This document shows, piece after piece, positions 1 through 11,639 of a stretch of 64,000 nt of DNA. The notes beneath the pieces were generated by a model. That model ran no database searches and was not told the DNA's origin. It saw only the letters and a list, made by a program, of their open reading frames with translations. Position numbers and translations under genes: made by a program. Location of the stretch: contig JAVXUO010002980.1 in assembly GCA_033065855.1 (NCBI GenBank), positions 248,001 to 312,000 on the forward strand, given 5' to 3'. This stretch comes from Escallonia rubra. Its lineage: Eukaryota > Streptophyta > Magnoliopsida > Escalloniales > Escalloniaceae. Positions within the stretch are counted from its first letter, which is position 1; each line of letters begins with the position of its first letter.

Positions 1-44
1 CTTTCAAACAAGGTCAGATCATCAGTAGCTATAGCGGATCTCAC

Positions 45-206
45 TTAATAACTCTCACCAACCTGAGTGTGCTGCTGACTATTTTGCGAATATTCTAAGG
101 CATTGGCTATACATCCAACTAACCTAATGATCTCCTGGAAATTAGGATCAGTTCCTTGTGTACCTTGCCCACAGTACTTTCCTCTCTCTGGCCCGCCATA
201 TATCAT
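45..206 (-). pseudogene. Start of a retrotransposon gag-like frame, broken early
   Basis: About 100 bp downstream of the primer-binding site, an ATG at 206 opens a 53-codon frame that stops with TAA at 45-47. It begins MIYGGPERGKYCGQG and contains FQEIIRLVGCIANALEYSQ. A glutamine-rich helix of this kind is typical of the amino-terminal part of Ty3/gypsy Gag before the conserved retrotrans_gag domain. A full Gag would be several hundred residues, so this frame is either closed by a premature stop or shifted; the rest of the element lies left of the window. Identification rests on position after the LTR and PBS plus sequence style, and a chance frame is possible. Confidence 0.5.
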
Positions 207-305
207 ACCTGAACAGGCAAAACAAATATGTTTAGGCCATACCGAATTTCAAATTAATAAACTAATCAATTCCGAAGATCTTAGCCTGGCTTCCAAGCAA
301 CTACA

Positions 306-317
306 GCTCTAATACCA
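306..317 (-). other. Primer-binding site, initiator tRNA-Met type
   Basis: The minus strand reads TGGTATTAGAGC five bases after the LTR end. The usual plant PBS complementary to the 3' end of initiator tRNA-Met is TGGTATCAGAGC, so there is one mismatch. The position immediately inside the LTR is what an LTR retrotransposon needs to prime minus-strand DNA synthesis. Confidence 0.85.
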
Positions 318-322
318 CTAAA

Positions 323-2771
323 TGTCACACCCTCCGGAAGGGGCGCAACGCTAAACATGTTGGTTAACATATATACCTCTAAGATAAATAGAGCTCTACT
401 ATAAACCTTAAAAGAAACAGTAGAAGTATGGCTTAAACGTTACAATCGTCCATAAGTGGAAAGACTGAACACAACATTGTATTACAGACCAACTCTCTCC
501 TATACAAGTACTACACTCCAAACAAAAGAAGAACAACTAAGACATTGCTCACCCAGCGTAATACTCTTGAGTCTCCCCGAGGTAGTCATCTTCGTCCCTT
601 GGCAAATACTCTGACTCCCAACCTAGAAAAAAAAAGTATCGGGGATGGGTCAGCCTAATGGCTCGGTAGAGTATCCGGTGCTTTTAAGTCCAAACATGAC
701 TTGATCATATTATGTATAGTTAGTATGAACATGCAAGTCACTTGAACAGATGATACCTACGTACTTAAGAATAATTTAACATATCGAGTAACACATGCAA
801 GCATCTGCTCACACTTGCCTTCAAAAGAAACGAGAATAGCATATCGAGCAAGATTTGAAATCTTGAAGAACATATACGAGAATGACAAGCAAGACCTAAA
901 TATTAACTTGATCTCGCCAAGAATAACCAAACAATACAAAAAAAGTTCAAGACAAATATAAGTCAAGTACGAGAATATCAATATGCAAATATGCCCCTCA
1001 TGCACGAGCCAACCTTCCCTGAGTGCGAGAGACTTTTCGTATCGCAACCAACTGATGTAACAGGTTCGATAGAAGAAGTCCAACGTCATCACAGACACGC
1101 CAATAATTCCTTTCGAGAAGTAGTACGCATAGCTAGTGCGTACTATCAAGACATGAACGAGAACGAGAGCCCTGGCCGGATAACTTCCAACCCCGGCAAA
1201 TAACACCCTCAACTCACTTTTTTCCTCCTCCTTCACGTGATATGCATAATCATGTACAGATGTCAACATGAATGTCATCAAGTACCTCAAAAGAGGTTTA
1301 ATCCCCTGTCGAGTCATATTTACCGTATTATCAACAATACATGCCAAACATGTAACCTAATCTCTAATGCACAAACTAATTCGGTAATCAAGCAAGAAAT
1401 GATTTGAGGTTCTTCCTTAAGTACCCTACTCCTATGTATACTTACATTATTATGTAGATATTTGAGTGTCCATTTAAGACCTGAAATTTGCCTAGTTATT
1501 CACCATTAAGCCCAACACGAAGGAACTACTAGTTTAGGTTACCTAATCTGCCCAGTATTTCAAATGGCAGCAGGAGTAGTCTGTAGTCCAAAACTCATAA
1601 CAATTTAATTACAAAGACTCTACAGTCAAACTATATATTTATGAAAACTAGACTTAAAGAGATACATCCCAGTATTTTACTTGACACGAAAATATTGTTT
1701 TAAGATCATATTAAGCCCTTAAAAAGACAAACTTCAGAATCTGCCTAGCAACAGTTTCACAAGATAGGTTCCAAGCCAAGAATTTTAAACCATAGAAATA
1801 GTACTTTAAATAATCTGAAATTTTGTGTGTATACTCTATACATGTACTAGTGTAACATATAAAATAACCAAGTCCATATCTTAACTAAAAGTATACATTT
1901 CTAAGCATCAAAATTACTCTAATTCCATGACTGTACAGTTTCACAGAACAGGTTTCAAGCCACGAATTTTAAACCATAGTAATAGTACTTGAAATAATCT
2001 AAAATTTGGTATGTATACTCTACACATGTATTAGTATAACATACAAAATAATCAGGTCCATATATCAACTAAAAGTACATCTTTCTAAGCTCCAAAAATA
2101 CTCTAATTCCATGATTGTTTTGCAGAATTCAGCATACATGATCATACTTCTTCTTGAATCATTTCAAGCAAATATAAATAAGTGTTTCAGCACTACTCAT
2201 AATACTTCTCATACATATTTTGAAAACTTAAAAGGAACACAAGATAACCTACCTTAAAGAAATTATGGCCAAGCCAATTCAAGAAGGTTGATTCAAATGT
2301 CCCTCCTTTGTTCTTCCTTTTCTTCTTCCTTCTTCCTTTCTCTCTTTTCTTTTCTTTCTTCTTCTTTCTCTTTATTCCCCACTCTTTCCCTTCTCTTTGG
2401 CCGAAAGTTGCTCTTCCCTTCCACCTTGTTTCTAAATTATCCACTTAGGCTTCTTTCCATTTTTTTATTAGTTTCTTTTGCTTACTCACCACCAAATAAT
2501 AGGTGGCAAATCCTCCAACAATTAATTCAAGAGCAACACATGGCATGCCACTAATACCAACTTTTCATATTTGCATATTGGCCCCAAGGTTTTGCATAAT
2601 TACTTTTTAACCCCCAAAGTTTTACATAATTATATTTTAGGCCCACAACTTAATTTCAATATTTATTTTATGCAGACAAATAATATAACGCGATCATAAT
2701 ATTTTAATCAAATTTAAATATGTTTTAACTTAATAAAATGATTAGAAGCTAATTAAGATCGGGGCCTCACA
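323..2771 (-). repeat. Long terminal repeat (5' LTR) of a minus-strand LTR retrotransposon
   Basis: Read on the minus strand this block begins TGTGAGGCCCCGATC at 2771 and ends GGAGGGTGTGACA at 323, so it has the canonical TG...CA ends. It is 2449 bp long. Directly downstream on the minus strand lies a tRNA-Met-type primer-binding site (317-306), followed by the start of a gag-like frame, which fixes orientation and identifies this as the 5' LTR. The plus strand is strongly pyrimidine-rich at 2295-2420. LTRs of this length with these ends are common in Ty3/gypsy elements such as the Tekay/Del group, but no pol is in view, so the lineage is inferred. No convincing host coding region lies inside. 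The TSD cannot be checked because the other end is off the window. Confidence 0.85.
1751..2118. repeat. Two tandem copies of a 184-bp segment inside the LTR
   Basis: A segment starting ACAGTTTCAC at 1751 recurs at 1935 with the same order of motifs (AATTTTAAACCATAG, ATACTCTA, CTAATTCCATGA). The period is 184 bp with scattered substitutions between copies. It is an internal duplication in the U3-like part of the LTR and partly explains the LTR's length. Confidence 0.85.
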
Positions 2772-2784
2772 AAATCAATATCTA

Positions 2785-2905
2785 TGGACACCGCAGAGAG
2801 GTGTCAGACATGTGTCCAGAGGTGTCGGTCGGACACGTGTCGGTAGGCGTCGGACACGTGTCCGAAGGTGTCGGACACCATACCGACACCCTATATGAGG
2901 TGTCG
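2785..2905. repeat. GTGTCCGACAC-type subterminal repeat block of E0
   Basis: Short inverted motifs GTGTCGGACACG and GGACACGTGTC are repeated, mixed with variants. The same motif block recurs at 50410-50910 and 56675-56880, each time next to a TAATTAGGG array inside a related CACTA element. Clusters of short inverted motifs are typical transposase-binding subterminal regions in this superfamily; binding here is inferred. Confidence 0.7.
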
Positions 2906-3149
2906 GTGCTTTATATCAATTTTCATTCTTTATATAATTTTGTTAACTGTGCATTGAGCATCTCAGAATTGGAAATTGAGATTGTTGATTGTGCATTGAG
3001 AATTTGAGAATTTAGATTGTTGATGGAGGATGGGACCCATTTGAATTGAGATATCTGTGAATTAATTGAATGATTGGTTGTTGAATTTAGGTTAAATAGC
3101 TTAACGCAACATTTTTAGCACCCCCTGAAATCTCATCGTGGCTCCACCA

Positions 3150-4225
3150 CTGGCTATAATTAGCTCTAATGAGCCGATTAATCCTAATGAACCCAATTAA
3201 CCCCAATTAGCTCTAATGAGCCTAATAGTTTTAATTAACCCTAAGAACCCAATGAAAATCAAAGTAGCTGTAATTACCCCAAATTAGTCCTAATTAACAC
3301 TAATCAACCCAAATTAAACCTTAATTAGCCATAATTACTCATATCTTAGTAACCCATAATTAGATTAATTAAACCCTAAACCCTAAAACCTAACTTAACT
3401 CTGATTAGCTATAATGAACCCAATTACGCGCATATTGATTATAGTTAGCCTAATTAGTCATAATTAAGCCTAACAACCCAATTAAGCCTAATTAGCCCTA
3501 ATTAGGACTAATCAATACTACTCCGCACAATTAAACCCTAATTAGCTCTGAGTAACCCTAATTAGTCATAATCAACCCTAATTAGCTATAATTAGCACAA
3601 GGTACGCCTCATTAACACTAATTAGCCTTAACATTATCCAATTAAGCCTAATTGGCCCTAATTAGGACTAATCAGCACTACTCTGTAGAATTAAACCCTA
3701 ATTAGCTCTAAATAATCCTAATTAGTCATAATCAACCCTAATTAGCTATTAATAGCCCAAGGTACTCCTCATTAATACTAATTAGCTCTAATATAACCCA
3801 ATTAAGCCTAATTAGCCCTAATTAGGACTAATCAACACTACTCGGCACAATTGCACCGTAATTATAGCTCAAAATAATCCTAATTAGTCCTAATCAACCC
3901 TAATTAGCTATAATTAGCCCAATGTACTCCTCATTAATCATAATTAAGCCTAACATAACCCAATTAAACCTAATTAGCGCTAATTAGGACTAATCAGCAC
4001 TACTCTGTAGAATTAAACCCTAATTAGCTCTAAATAATCCTAATTAGTCATAATCAATCCTAATTAGCTATAATTAGCCCAATGTACTCCTCGTTAATTG
4101 TAATTTAGCCTAACATATCTTAATAAATCCTAATTAGATTAATTAAACCCTAAACACTAAACCCTAAACCCTGACAATCGTAATTAACCCTAATAACCCA
4201 GTTAGCCCTAATTAGCCCTTTGTAC
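3150..4225. repeat. Degenerate TAATTAGCCC / CCCTAA array, about 1.1 kb
   Basis: The stretch is built almost wholly from variants of CCTAATTAG, CAACCCTAATTAGC and AATTAAACCCTAA, with higher-order repetition near 240 bp (compare the AGGACTAATCA.CACTACTC motif around 3505, 3665, 3825 and 3985). Telomere-like CCCTAAACCCTAA occurs near 3370 and 4155. No open frame of note. Matching arrays in the opposite orientation lie at 50040-50420 and 56310-56580 in related elements, so it belongs to the transposon and is not a chromosome end. Confidence 0.8.
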
Positions 4226-4464
4226 ATCCCATAATTATTCCATATTGCCTAGAGATGGTTCAATTACTCATTGTTTATAAACCCTGCATTCTTTATATTC
4301 GTTGTTGTTTTGCGAAGTCCATTGGCAACGAGATGGTTCAACTCGTTGCCAATGAATTCTATTTAAAGTGGAATTGATATGCAATGATCTTTCTGCAATT
4401 TTGATATTTGGGAAAGATTCTTACCTATGTTATCAATTTCTGAATGCATGCATGCATAAAAACC

Positions 4465-5927
4465 TGTTAGCCCTATGGTTGGATAACCTAGGCTTATATC
4501 TTGTTTTGATGATAACTACACATTGATTATGTTTTAATGTGTGTTTTGAGTGTATTCTTAGTAGGTATATACATGCACACTCATGAAGACACATTTGAGA
4601 AGTTGGATAGATGGATTAAAGCCAAAGAAGCTTAAAGTTATAGTGGACATGCTATAGAAGCTTCATCAAGTCCAATGTCGAAGAGCAACAAAGAATGTAT
4701 CGGCTAAGTTACTATCGATTATAATTGATCTTTTTTATTATGTAACTAGTCTTGGTTTGATGCTTGGATTGATGACTATGACCTAAAAAGACCTTAGGAC
4801 ACCTTGTGCATTGCATGTGAGTTCATAACCATTCACACAAGTGCGGTTCTTGAAAATGAGTGAACTTTGGAGCTTACTCAGATTTTCTCAAAAAACATTT
4901 TGGTGCTAATATTTTCATATATTGATAAAAATTTTCATTATTTTTCCAACGCAAAAAACGGCACCTCAATCCGATTTTTCTAGAGAAAGTTATGCCCAAA
5001 ATAGGAAAGGGGGTTCCGTGAGGCAACCGATAGGCAGTAGGGTAATACAGTCGACTGTTTTTAATCCAGTCGACTGTATTCCAATGCAGTCGACTACATT
5101 GGTCAAAATTCAGTTCCAACGGCTATATTCAAGGACAAAACTCCAACGGCTATTTTCGAGGGAATACAGTCGACTGCATTGGTATTACAGTCGACTACAA
5201 TGGAAGTTTTGCCCATATTATGCCTATAACGGCTATATTTCATTTTCTCTCTATATAAATGATTTGGGGCTTCATCATACACTATGGAAACCACATTCTA
5301 AGCCTCTATTCATTAGAGAAACATCAAGGCTCATAGATTAAACTTATCTCTCTTCATCTTCATGATTTTACATCATTAAAGAGAGCATCTTTGTGAGCAA
5401 TTCTTTGATTGAGAGTGAGCATCCTTCAAGTCATCAATTCTCTCATCTCTCTATTGCACTAGAGCTTCATTTGTACTCATTTCCTTTCAAGAGGGTTTCT
5501 TTGTACACATTTGATCTTTGTAAAATGATTGTGATCAAGGCTTGGGTTTGTCAAGTCTTGGGTGAGCTTTGTGGATTCAAGGCTTGTGCTTGGTGTGGGG
5601 ATATCACCAAGTGTTGTAAGGGTTTTGATCTTAACCCGGAAGAAGATTGTTGCTAGTGGATTCTAGTGCTCTTGCAAGGGACTTCCTTGAAGAGGTGGAT
5701 GTAGGCTTGAGGGTAGTTCAAGCCGAACCATTTAAATCTCATTGTCAAGTATCTCTAACTCAATCTCTTTACTTATTGTTTTTTAATTGTTTAAGATTGT
5801 TTAGTTAACATCTTCATTGAAGTATTACTTGGTTTGATTGAGATTCGTGAGAGTGCTTAGTTTAATTTTCCCATTAATTTTTCAAAAACCCTATTCACCC
5901 CCCTCTAGGGTTATTTTATTGGTTTCA
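4465..5927 (+). mobile_element. Solo LTR, Ty1/copia SIRE/Maximus-like, inserted in E0
   Basis: A 1463-bp block starts TGTTAGCCCTATGG and ends GGTTTCA, and is flanked by the perfect 5-bp duplication AAACC (4460-4464 and 5928-5932). No internal retrotransposon region is attached, so it is a solo LTR left by LTR-LTR recombination. The opening with TTGTTTTGATGATAAC and the tail with CTATTCACCCCCCTCTAGGG resemble plant SIRE/Maximus LTRs; that assignment is from memory of the family. Inside, at 5046-5205, the palindromic core CAGTCGACTG/CAGTCGACTA recurs five times in a setting rich in AATACAGTCGACTG. Coding frames in it (for example around 4922-5341) look incidental. Confidence 0.85.
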
Positions 5928-6118
5928 AAACCCTTAGTTCCAATTCAAAGGTAATCATTACAAAGCAATACTTTGTAATAAGTCTTTGAATGTCCAGTTT
6001 GGACAATTTGGAAAAGCTAGGTATTTATAAAACAGTGTTTCACCTCATGTTTTGTGCTTTATGTCGTGAATATTTGGTACACGTTCGCATGTGCTTCTAC
6101 AGGTACATACAGATCTGA

Positions 6119-6171
6119 TGTTCTAACATTCGTCAAACCTTACAAGGCAAGGTTAGATGAATGTTAGAACA
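6119..6171. repeat. Inverted repeat, two 23-bp arms around a short loop
   Basis: The left arm 6119-6141 (starting TGTTCTAACATTCGTC) and the right arm 6149-6171 (ending GAATGTTAGAACA) are reverse complements apart from about two mismatches, separated by 7 bases. It lies about 255 bp upstream of the transposase start in E0, so it could be a regulatory hairpin or transposase-binding site of the element. No transcript evidence is possible here. Confidence 0.75.
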
Positions 6172-6425
6172 CTTAATCGATGTCGTGTACTTGGAGAAAT
6201 TCGAGGAGGTGCTACCGAATTTTTCGTAACACTTGGACTAAGCATGAGTTCTTCACTGTTTTATAAACATGTGCTTTTCTGAATGGGATAGGACCACTAC
6301 CTATTATAGAATGGAGGGGAAATATATAGACATGTTGTCACATTCATGCATTCATATTTACATCGACCCTACCTAATGATTGGTCATAATTGAAGGTGGT
6401 ATACAGTACATTATCTCAGTCGTCA

Positions 6426-9400
6426 TGCCGGTCGATCGAAGTTGGATGAAATGAAGAATGCTGACGATTTTGAGGATCGCTATGATGAATTTCTCGACTT
6501 CGCTTACGCACATCCTACACATGTTGACTTTGATAAGATAAGGTGTCTGTGCGATGGATGTGAGTTGTTGCATTGGAGAAAAAGAATTGAAGTAAAATGG
6601 CATCTTCGTTGGTACGGTTTTATGAGTGGATACACAAGGTGGACGCAGCACGGGGAACCGATAGTAGTGTCGTCCAACCCGGCTAGTCAAACTGAAGTTA
6701 GGGAGGAGGCACGGTATGATTACTGAGATATGATTATGGATGCTGGGCATGCTAATGTTGACTGGGGTAACGACAGTGGTGACGAAAGTCCCCAGTAGCC
6801 GAACGAGGGGGCTCATCAGTTTTATGAGTTATTGAGAGCTGCGAAAAAGCTGTTGTGGGATGGAGCTCCAAAAAACACATGGTTGTCTACGGTTAGTAGG
6901 TTATTACAGTTAAAATCAGACCACATGCTGAGTGAGAAAGGATTTAACGAGTTTGTTACCTTAATCAAAGAAATTTTGCCCGAAAGTGAGAAGCTACCGC
7001 CGTCATACTATGACTCGAAGAAGATGATGAAGAAACTTGGGTTGAGCTATGAACGAATAGATGTGTGAAATAACGATTGTGTATTGTTCTGGAAAGAGAA
7101 TAATGAGTTGTCACGGTGCCCAATATGTGATCATTCGAGGTAATAACCGGACAAAGGGAAGAAGAAAAGGGCTCACCGTGAGACACGTAACAATGATGCC
7201 TATGTGATGACACACCCGGCTGATGGGAAGGCGTGGAAGGAGTTTGACCGCATGCATCAAGCCTTTGCTCAAGAAGTTCAGAATGTTAGACTTGGTTTGG
7301 AAACCGATGGATTCAATCCTTTTGGACAGTCTAGCACGTCTTACTCCACATGGCCTGTTATTATTGTCCCGTACAACCTTCCACCATGCATGTGCATGAA
7401 GAAGCCGTACATGTTTTTGTCATTGCTTATTCCGGGGCCGAAGAGTCCTGTCAAGGATATAGGTGTGTATTTAAGGCCGTTGATTGATGAGTTAAAATAG
7501 TTATGGAATCAAGGAGTCGAAACATATAGATGACTCATCCCTTAAACAGAACTTTCAGATGAGGGCTTCTTTAATGTGGACTATACATGATTTCCCCGCA
7601 TTGGGAATGACTTGTGGCTGGAGCACACATGGGAAGTTAGCATGCTTGTATGGGCGTGAACCCCGGTCATACGTTAAAGCACGATGGAAAGCCCTCGTGG
7701 TTCAGATGCCATTGAAAGCTTTTGCCACCGGACCATCAGTTCTGTAGGCATAAGAATAAATTCGGCGGGACAATGGAGCGTGAGGTTGTCACACTGGACT
7801 TCTCATCTGGTGAAGAAGTTCTCTCACACCTAGAGGCACTTGATACTGACATACCACACGACAAGGGTGTGTTGGATCAGAAGATTCCAGGGTATGGGAA
7901 ATAGCACAACTGGAGGAAATTTTGTATTTTTTAGGAGTTAGCCTACTCAAGGATGCTCGTTATCCGAAACAACATGGATGTGATGCATATTGAGAAGAAT
8001 GTTTTTTATAACGTGTTCAACACAGTGATGAATGTCAAGGGCAAATCAAAAGATCACCTTAAAGCGAGAAGGGATCTACAACCGTTGGGTGTACGCCGTG
8101 AATTGCATCCTCGGATAGTCACCGGGAGGATGATACTTCCGAAAGCACCTTACTATCTAGACAAGAATCAAGTGGAGAAGGTCTATCAGTGGATTAAGAA
8201 TTTTAAGCTTCTGGATGGGTATGCGTGCAGCATATCTCGTTGTTGTAATGTATCAGAGTGCAAGTTCCAAGGTATGAAGAGTCACGACTGCCACGTATTC
8301 ATGGAGAGATTCATTCCTATTGCCTTCCGGGGACTGTTGCCACGGGTTGTTTGCGAGACTTTGACTGAATTATCTCATTTCTTTCGAGATATATGTTCTT
8401 CTACGATCCGGGTGAGTAACATGGAAGTGCTTGAGAAGAACATTGTGGTGACGATTTGCAAGCTGGAGAAAATCTTCCCACCTTCGTTCTTTGATTCAAT
8501 GGAGCATCTGCCTGTTCACTTGGCATATGAAGCTAAGATGGGTGGACCTGTGCAATATCGGTGGATGTATCCCTTCGAGAGGTAATCTTTAAATTGTTAC
8601 AGTTGTTCGTTTACACTTAATGCGACACCTGTTATCATTGATATTCCACCTAACTCGATTCGCTAAACTTCTAGGTTCATGTTCCATTTAAAAAAAAAGT
8701 CCGTAATAAGGCTCGGGTTGAGGGCTCAATTGCGGAGGCTTACGTAATGGAAGAACTTGTAAACTTTTGTAGTCAATATTTCGGGCCTGATGTTGGTACA
8801 AGGTTAAATCAACTAGGCCGAAATGACCCCGGATCAAGCACAAATTTGGAAGGGCAATTGTCAATATTCAAGCAGTCAGGTAGTCCGTTCGGCCGAACGT
8901 ATATACAGTGCTGCAACAATATACGCCCTTCTAAATTGCGATGAAGTTTCGGCATTCGTTGAGTAAGTTAAAGTCTTAATTCACTTACATTGTTGTACAT
9001 AATTGAAAGTGTGAGATAAGCGAGTCAACTACATTGGTTTACAGTGAGTTCGATGCGGAATCTTTAATCACTGATCCCGCTGGACTTGAATCTCATCTGA
9101 AATCACATTTTGTACAGTGGTTCAAAAGGCGTGTAAGATTATTTAACGAAATTATATTATGTGTTATATACAGTTCTGTGGCCAATTAGTATACTGATTT
9201 ATCCTTAATTTTTACCGTCATCTACAATAGGTTCAGTCAATGGATAGACCAGTGGCCTCCTGCTTGAAATTACAAGTCCAAGGCCCTAACAAACAAACAT
9301 CCTGTTACGGAGGCTATATCATCAACGGGTTTAGGTTTAACGTAAAAGATGATGACCGAACAAAACAAACCCAAAACAGTGGAGTCTTGGTCAACGGCGA

Positions 9401-9980
9401 CTGTTATGCCGAGAATTGCATGGATTTTTACGGAGAGCTAGATGAGATTGTTGAGCTAACATATCTGGGTTCCCAAAACCGCCTGGTAATGTTCAAGTGT
9501 ACGTGGTTCGATGTCACATGCAGTAGAGGAATCCGTGTTAGCTCTCAAGGGATTGTAGATGTCAATGTCAAGTCAAGACTTGCATCAGACGAGCCCTTTG
9601 TGTTTGCTAGTCAAGCTGTACAAGTCTTTTACGCGGAGGACGTCGCCAATCCCAAATCTCATTGGTATACAACTATCAAGTCCAAGAAATTGCCCGTGAC
9701 ATATGACAGTGAGCTAGACTCCTTTCAAGCCGACCAACCACGTGTCTTGTTCCCTGTTGAGGTCAACAACGAGGAGGACGATCTTCCTCTTCCAACAACA
9801 CTTCATGTAGGAGAAGAAGTCGTAGATGATGACGCGGAAGACGTGGAAAGTGTTGGAGATGATGTGACCGAGTCTACTGATGAAGATGATGAATTAGAAG
9901 ATGAAGAGGACGACGAGTCCCACGAAGAAGAGGGCGACGAGGATGAAGATTATGATGATTCGCAAACTGAAAATGATTGA
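6426..9980 (+). pseudogene. TNP2-like CACTA transposase, multi-exon and decayed
   Basis: The gene would encode the catalytic transposase. It opens at 6426 with MPVDRSWM and breaks after nine codons; the next frame gives a transposase-associated domain (YDEFLDFAYAHPTHVDFDKI, HLRWYGFMSGYTRW). Further pieces: LLWDGAPKNTWL (6847 on), FDRMHQAF and NPFGQSS (7240 on), MDVMHIEKNVFYNVFNTVMN in the transposase_21 region (7974 on), and LPVHLAYEAKMGGPVQYRWM of the DUF4218 region ending at 8582. GT-AG introns are visible at about 8583-8675, 8955-9045 and 9132-9230; exons with NCDEVSAFVE and DPAGLESHL follow. The last exon holds DUF4216 and a very acidic tail ending at 9980. Many stops and shifts between 7070 and 7950 (for example 7498, 7531) make it non-functional as read. 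Confidence 0.88.
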
Positions 9981-10137
9981 CTTGTAATGTTGTAACATCA
10001 CGGAAAAAATGTAGTAACATTTTAGAACTTGGTGTTTATTGATGTGTTTTTGCACACACGTTCATATATATAGTGCCGATGATGATTTATGCCAAATTAT
10101 TGTTTTTAACGTGTTAATGTCTTTGTATATAATCTAT

Positions 10138-11613
10138 ATGAAGTCAGATATGGATAGGATACGGGCTATTCGTGGCCGGGCTGGACGCCGAGCTGCTTCC
10201 TCCCCGGTGGGTCCCACCTCGTCATTGCCCACTGATGATGAGGCACATAGTGCTTGCACACAGCAGACTGGGCCCCAGATCCAGCCCCAGCCGTCGCCCC
10301 AGCCCGACGCAGATTCCTCCCACACGCGCGTTGATTCTCTTTCTTTTGTGGGTTCTACCTTAGGTATAGTTTATAACGGTGTTTAGTACATTTTCGCTAG
10401 CCTTATATTTAAAGTATATTTGAACTGTATTAATGTCTGTGTTTTGTAGGATCTCGACGAGGCCGTGGTCCGACACGCGGGGTACGCATCGACCCCCAGC
10501 GTAAACAGAGAGTTACGCTCACCCAGGAGGGCAAGTAAGTAAAAAAAAATCATATCATGCCTTATATTTAAATTTTTTTGGGTGTTTATTATATTTAAAA
10601 ATTTAAATTTAAACTGTATTAATTAATTTATTTACTTCTTTGGCAGGATCCTGGAGAATCAGGCGAGGATGAAGATCGGCGTTCTTGTGAAGGGCCGATT
10701 CTTCGAGCCACGCCTATACTGGAAGGACTGGGATGCCGCTGCGAGGGAGGCCCTATGGGAGGAGTGGCTGGTACGGTGAAGTATTTTTTTCAGCAATAGT
10801 ATTTGTTTAATTAGAGTTTGTATTTAAATTAATTTGTGTTATTGAATGCCTTTCAATAGACGTTTGACTCACTTGATCAGCAGGCACTAGGGCGGCAGGC
10901 CTTCTTTGCATACATCGGCAAGAATTACCGCCGATGGCTCCACGACGCACGAGACCGGGCTAAGAGGATGCTGCCCGAGGGTGCCCCGATGACGGAGATG
11001 AAGACATATCCCCCACATTGGATATCTCATCGTGTATGAGGGCAGATGATAATCGGTGGGTTGCGAATCCAGGATGAGACGCCAAGAGTAAGAGCGAGAC
11101 CGAGAACAAACAGAACAAAGATCCGACGCACACGGGGGGGGGGGGTCGGTGCCACATGACATCGTCCGACACATGAACGCGGTCAAGCACCCGGATCTGG
11201 AGGAGGATGAGGTCATAGCACTGTCGTATATTCAGACGCACGTGCAGAAGAAGGACAAGGACGAGACGCACCGGGCGGGCGACTATATTTCAGATATTGC
11301 CCGGCGGATCGATGTGAGTTCGAGTAAATTTGTTAAATTTTTGTCTTTCTATTCAATGTTTGTTGCGTTAATGCACTAACATATCTTTAAATCACTGTTC
11401 TTGCAAGCCTCGTATGAACAACATAAGGGATCTGAGCAGCCGTCCAGACAACCATCAGCATCCACTAGTACGGGTGCGAGTAATGGGGCGTTAAAGCGAT
11501 GGCTGGATACACCGGAGGTCGTCAATCGGCCGAAAGGCGACATACGCGGCCTGCCTAGCACGACTGCACGTGCCGTGATAGAAGCGTCCCCACCCCTCGC
11601 TGCCCTTCCATAG
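10138..11613 (+). pseudogene. TNP1-like gene (plant transposase_24 family), broken
   Basis: Five exons can be laid out against the intact copy at 54364-55822: 10138-10363, 10450-10534, 10647-10770, 10860-11313 and 11407-11613. The product starts MKSDMDRIRAIRGRAGRR, has a proline/glutamine-rich linker, then GRFFEPRLYWKDWD, FFAYIGKNYRRWLHDARDR and a carboxy end with RWLDTPEVVNRPKG. This family is the accessory DNA-binding protein encoded beside TNP2 in CACTA elements. Damage: a TGA at 11036-11038, frame loss around a run of G at about 11140-11150, and the exon 5 acceptor has become GCAA instead of GCAG. It follows the TNP2-like gene by about 160 bp in the same direction. Confidence 0.85.
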
Positions 11614-11639
11614 ACACCAGCACAACGACAAACACCGAT

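Larger units (their letters stand above)
2772..11630 (+). mobile_element. Old, truncated CACTA (En/Spm) DNA transposon, here called E0
   Basis: In order on the plus strand come a GTGTCCGACAC-rich block, an AT-rich TAATTAGCCC array, a TNP2-like transposase gene and a TNP1-like gene. The same order, inverted, is seen in the smaller element at 53553-59128, whose ends are clear CACTA termini. The text around 3070-3155 (GTTGAATTTAGGTTA, GGCTCCACCACTGG) has its counterpart at 56575-56650 on the minus strand. E0 has no visible termini: its left side runs straight into the LTR at 2771, and its right side loses similarity to the sister element just after 11613. Both genes are broken. A 1463-bp solo LTR sits inside it at 4465-5927. 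Element identity is secure; the outer limits are approximate. Confidence 0.8.

Noticed and set aside
757-1347. 196-codon antisense open frame
   Set aside because: It lies wholly inside the long LTR (323-2771), has no recognisable domain and has a composition like the surrounding non-coding LTR.
3150-4225. Chromosome end or true telomere
   Set aside because: TTTAGGG units are few and mixed with TAATTAG variants, and the block recurs inside other CACTA elements.
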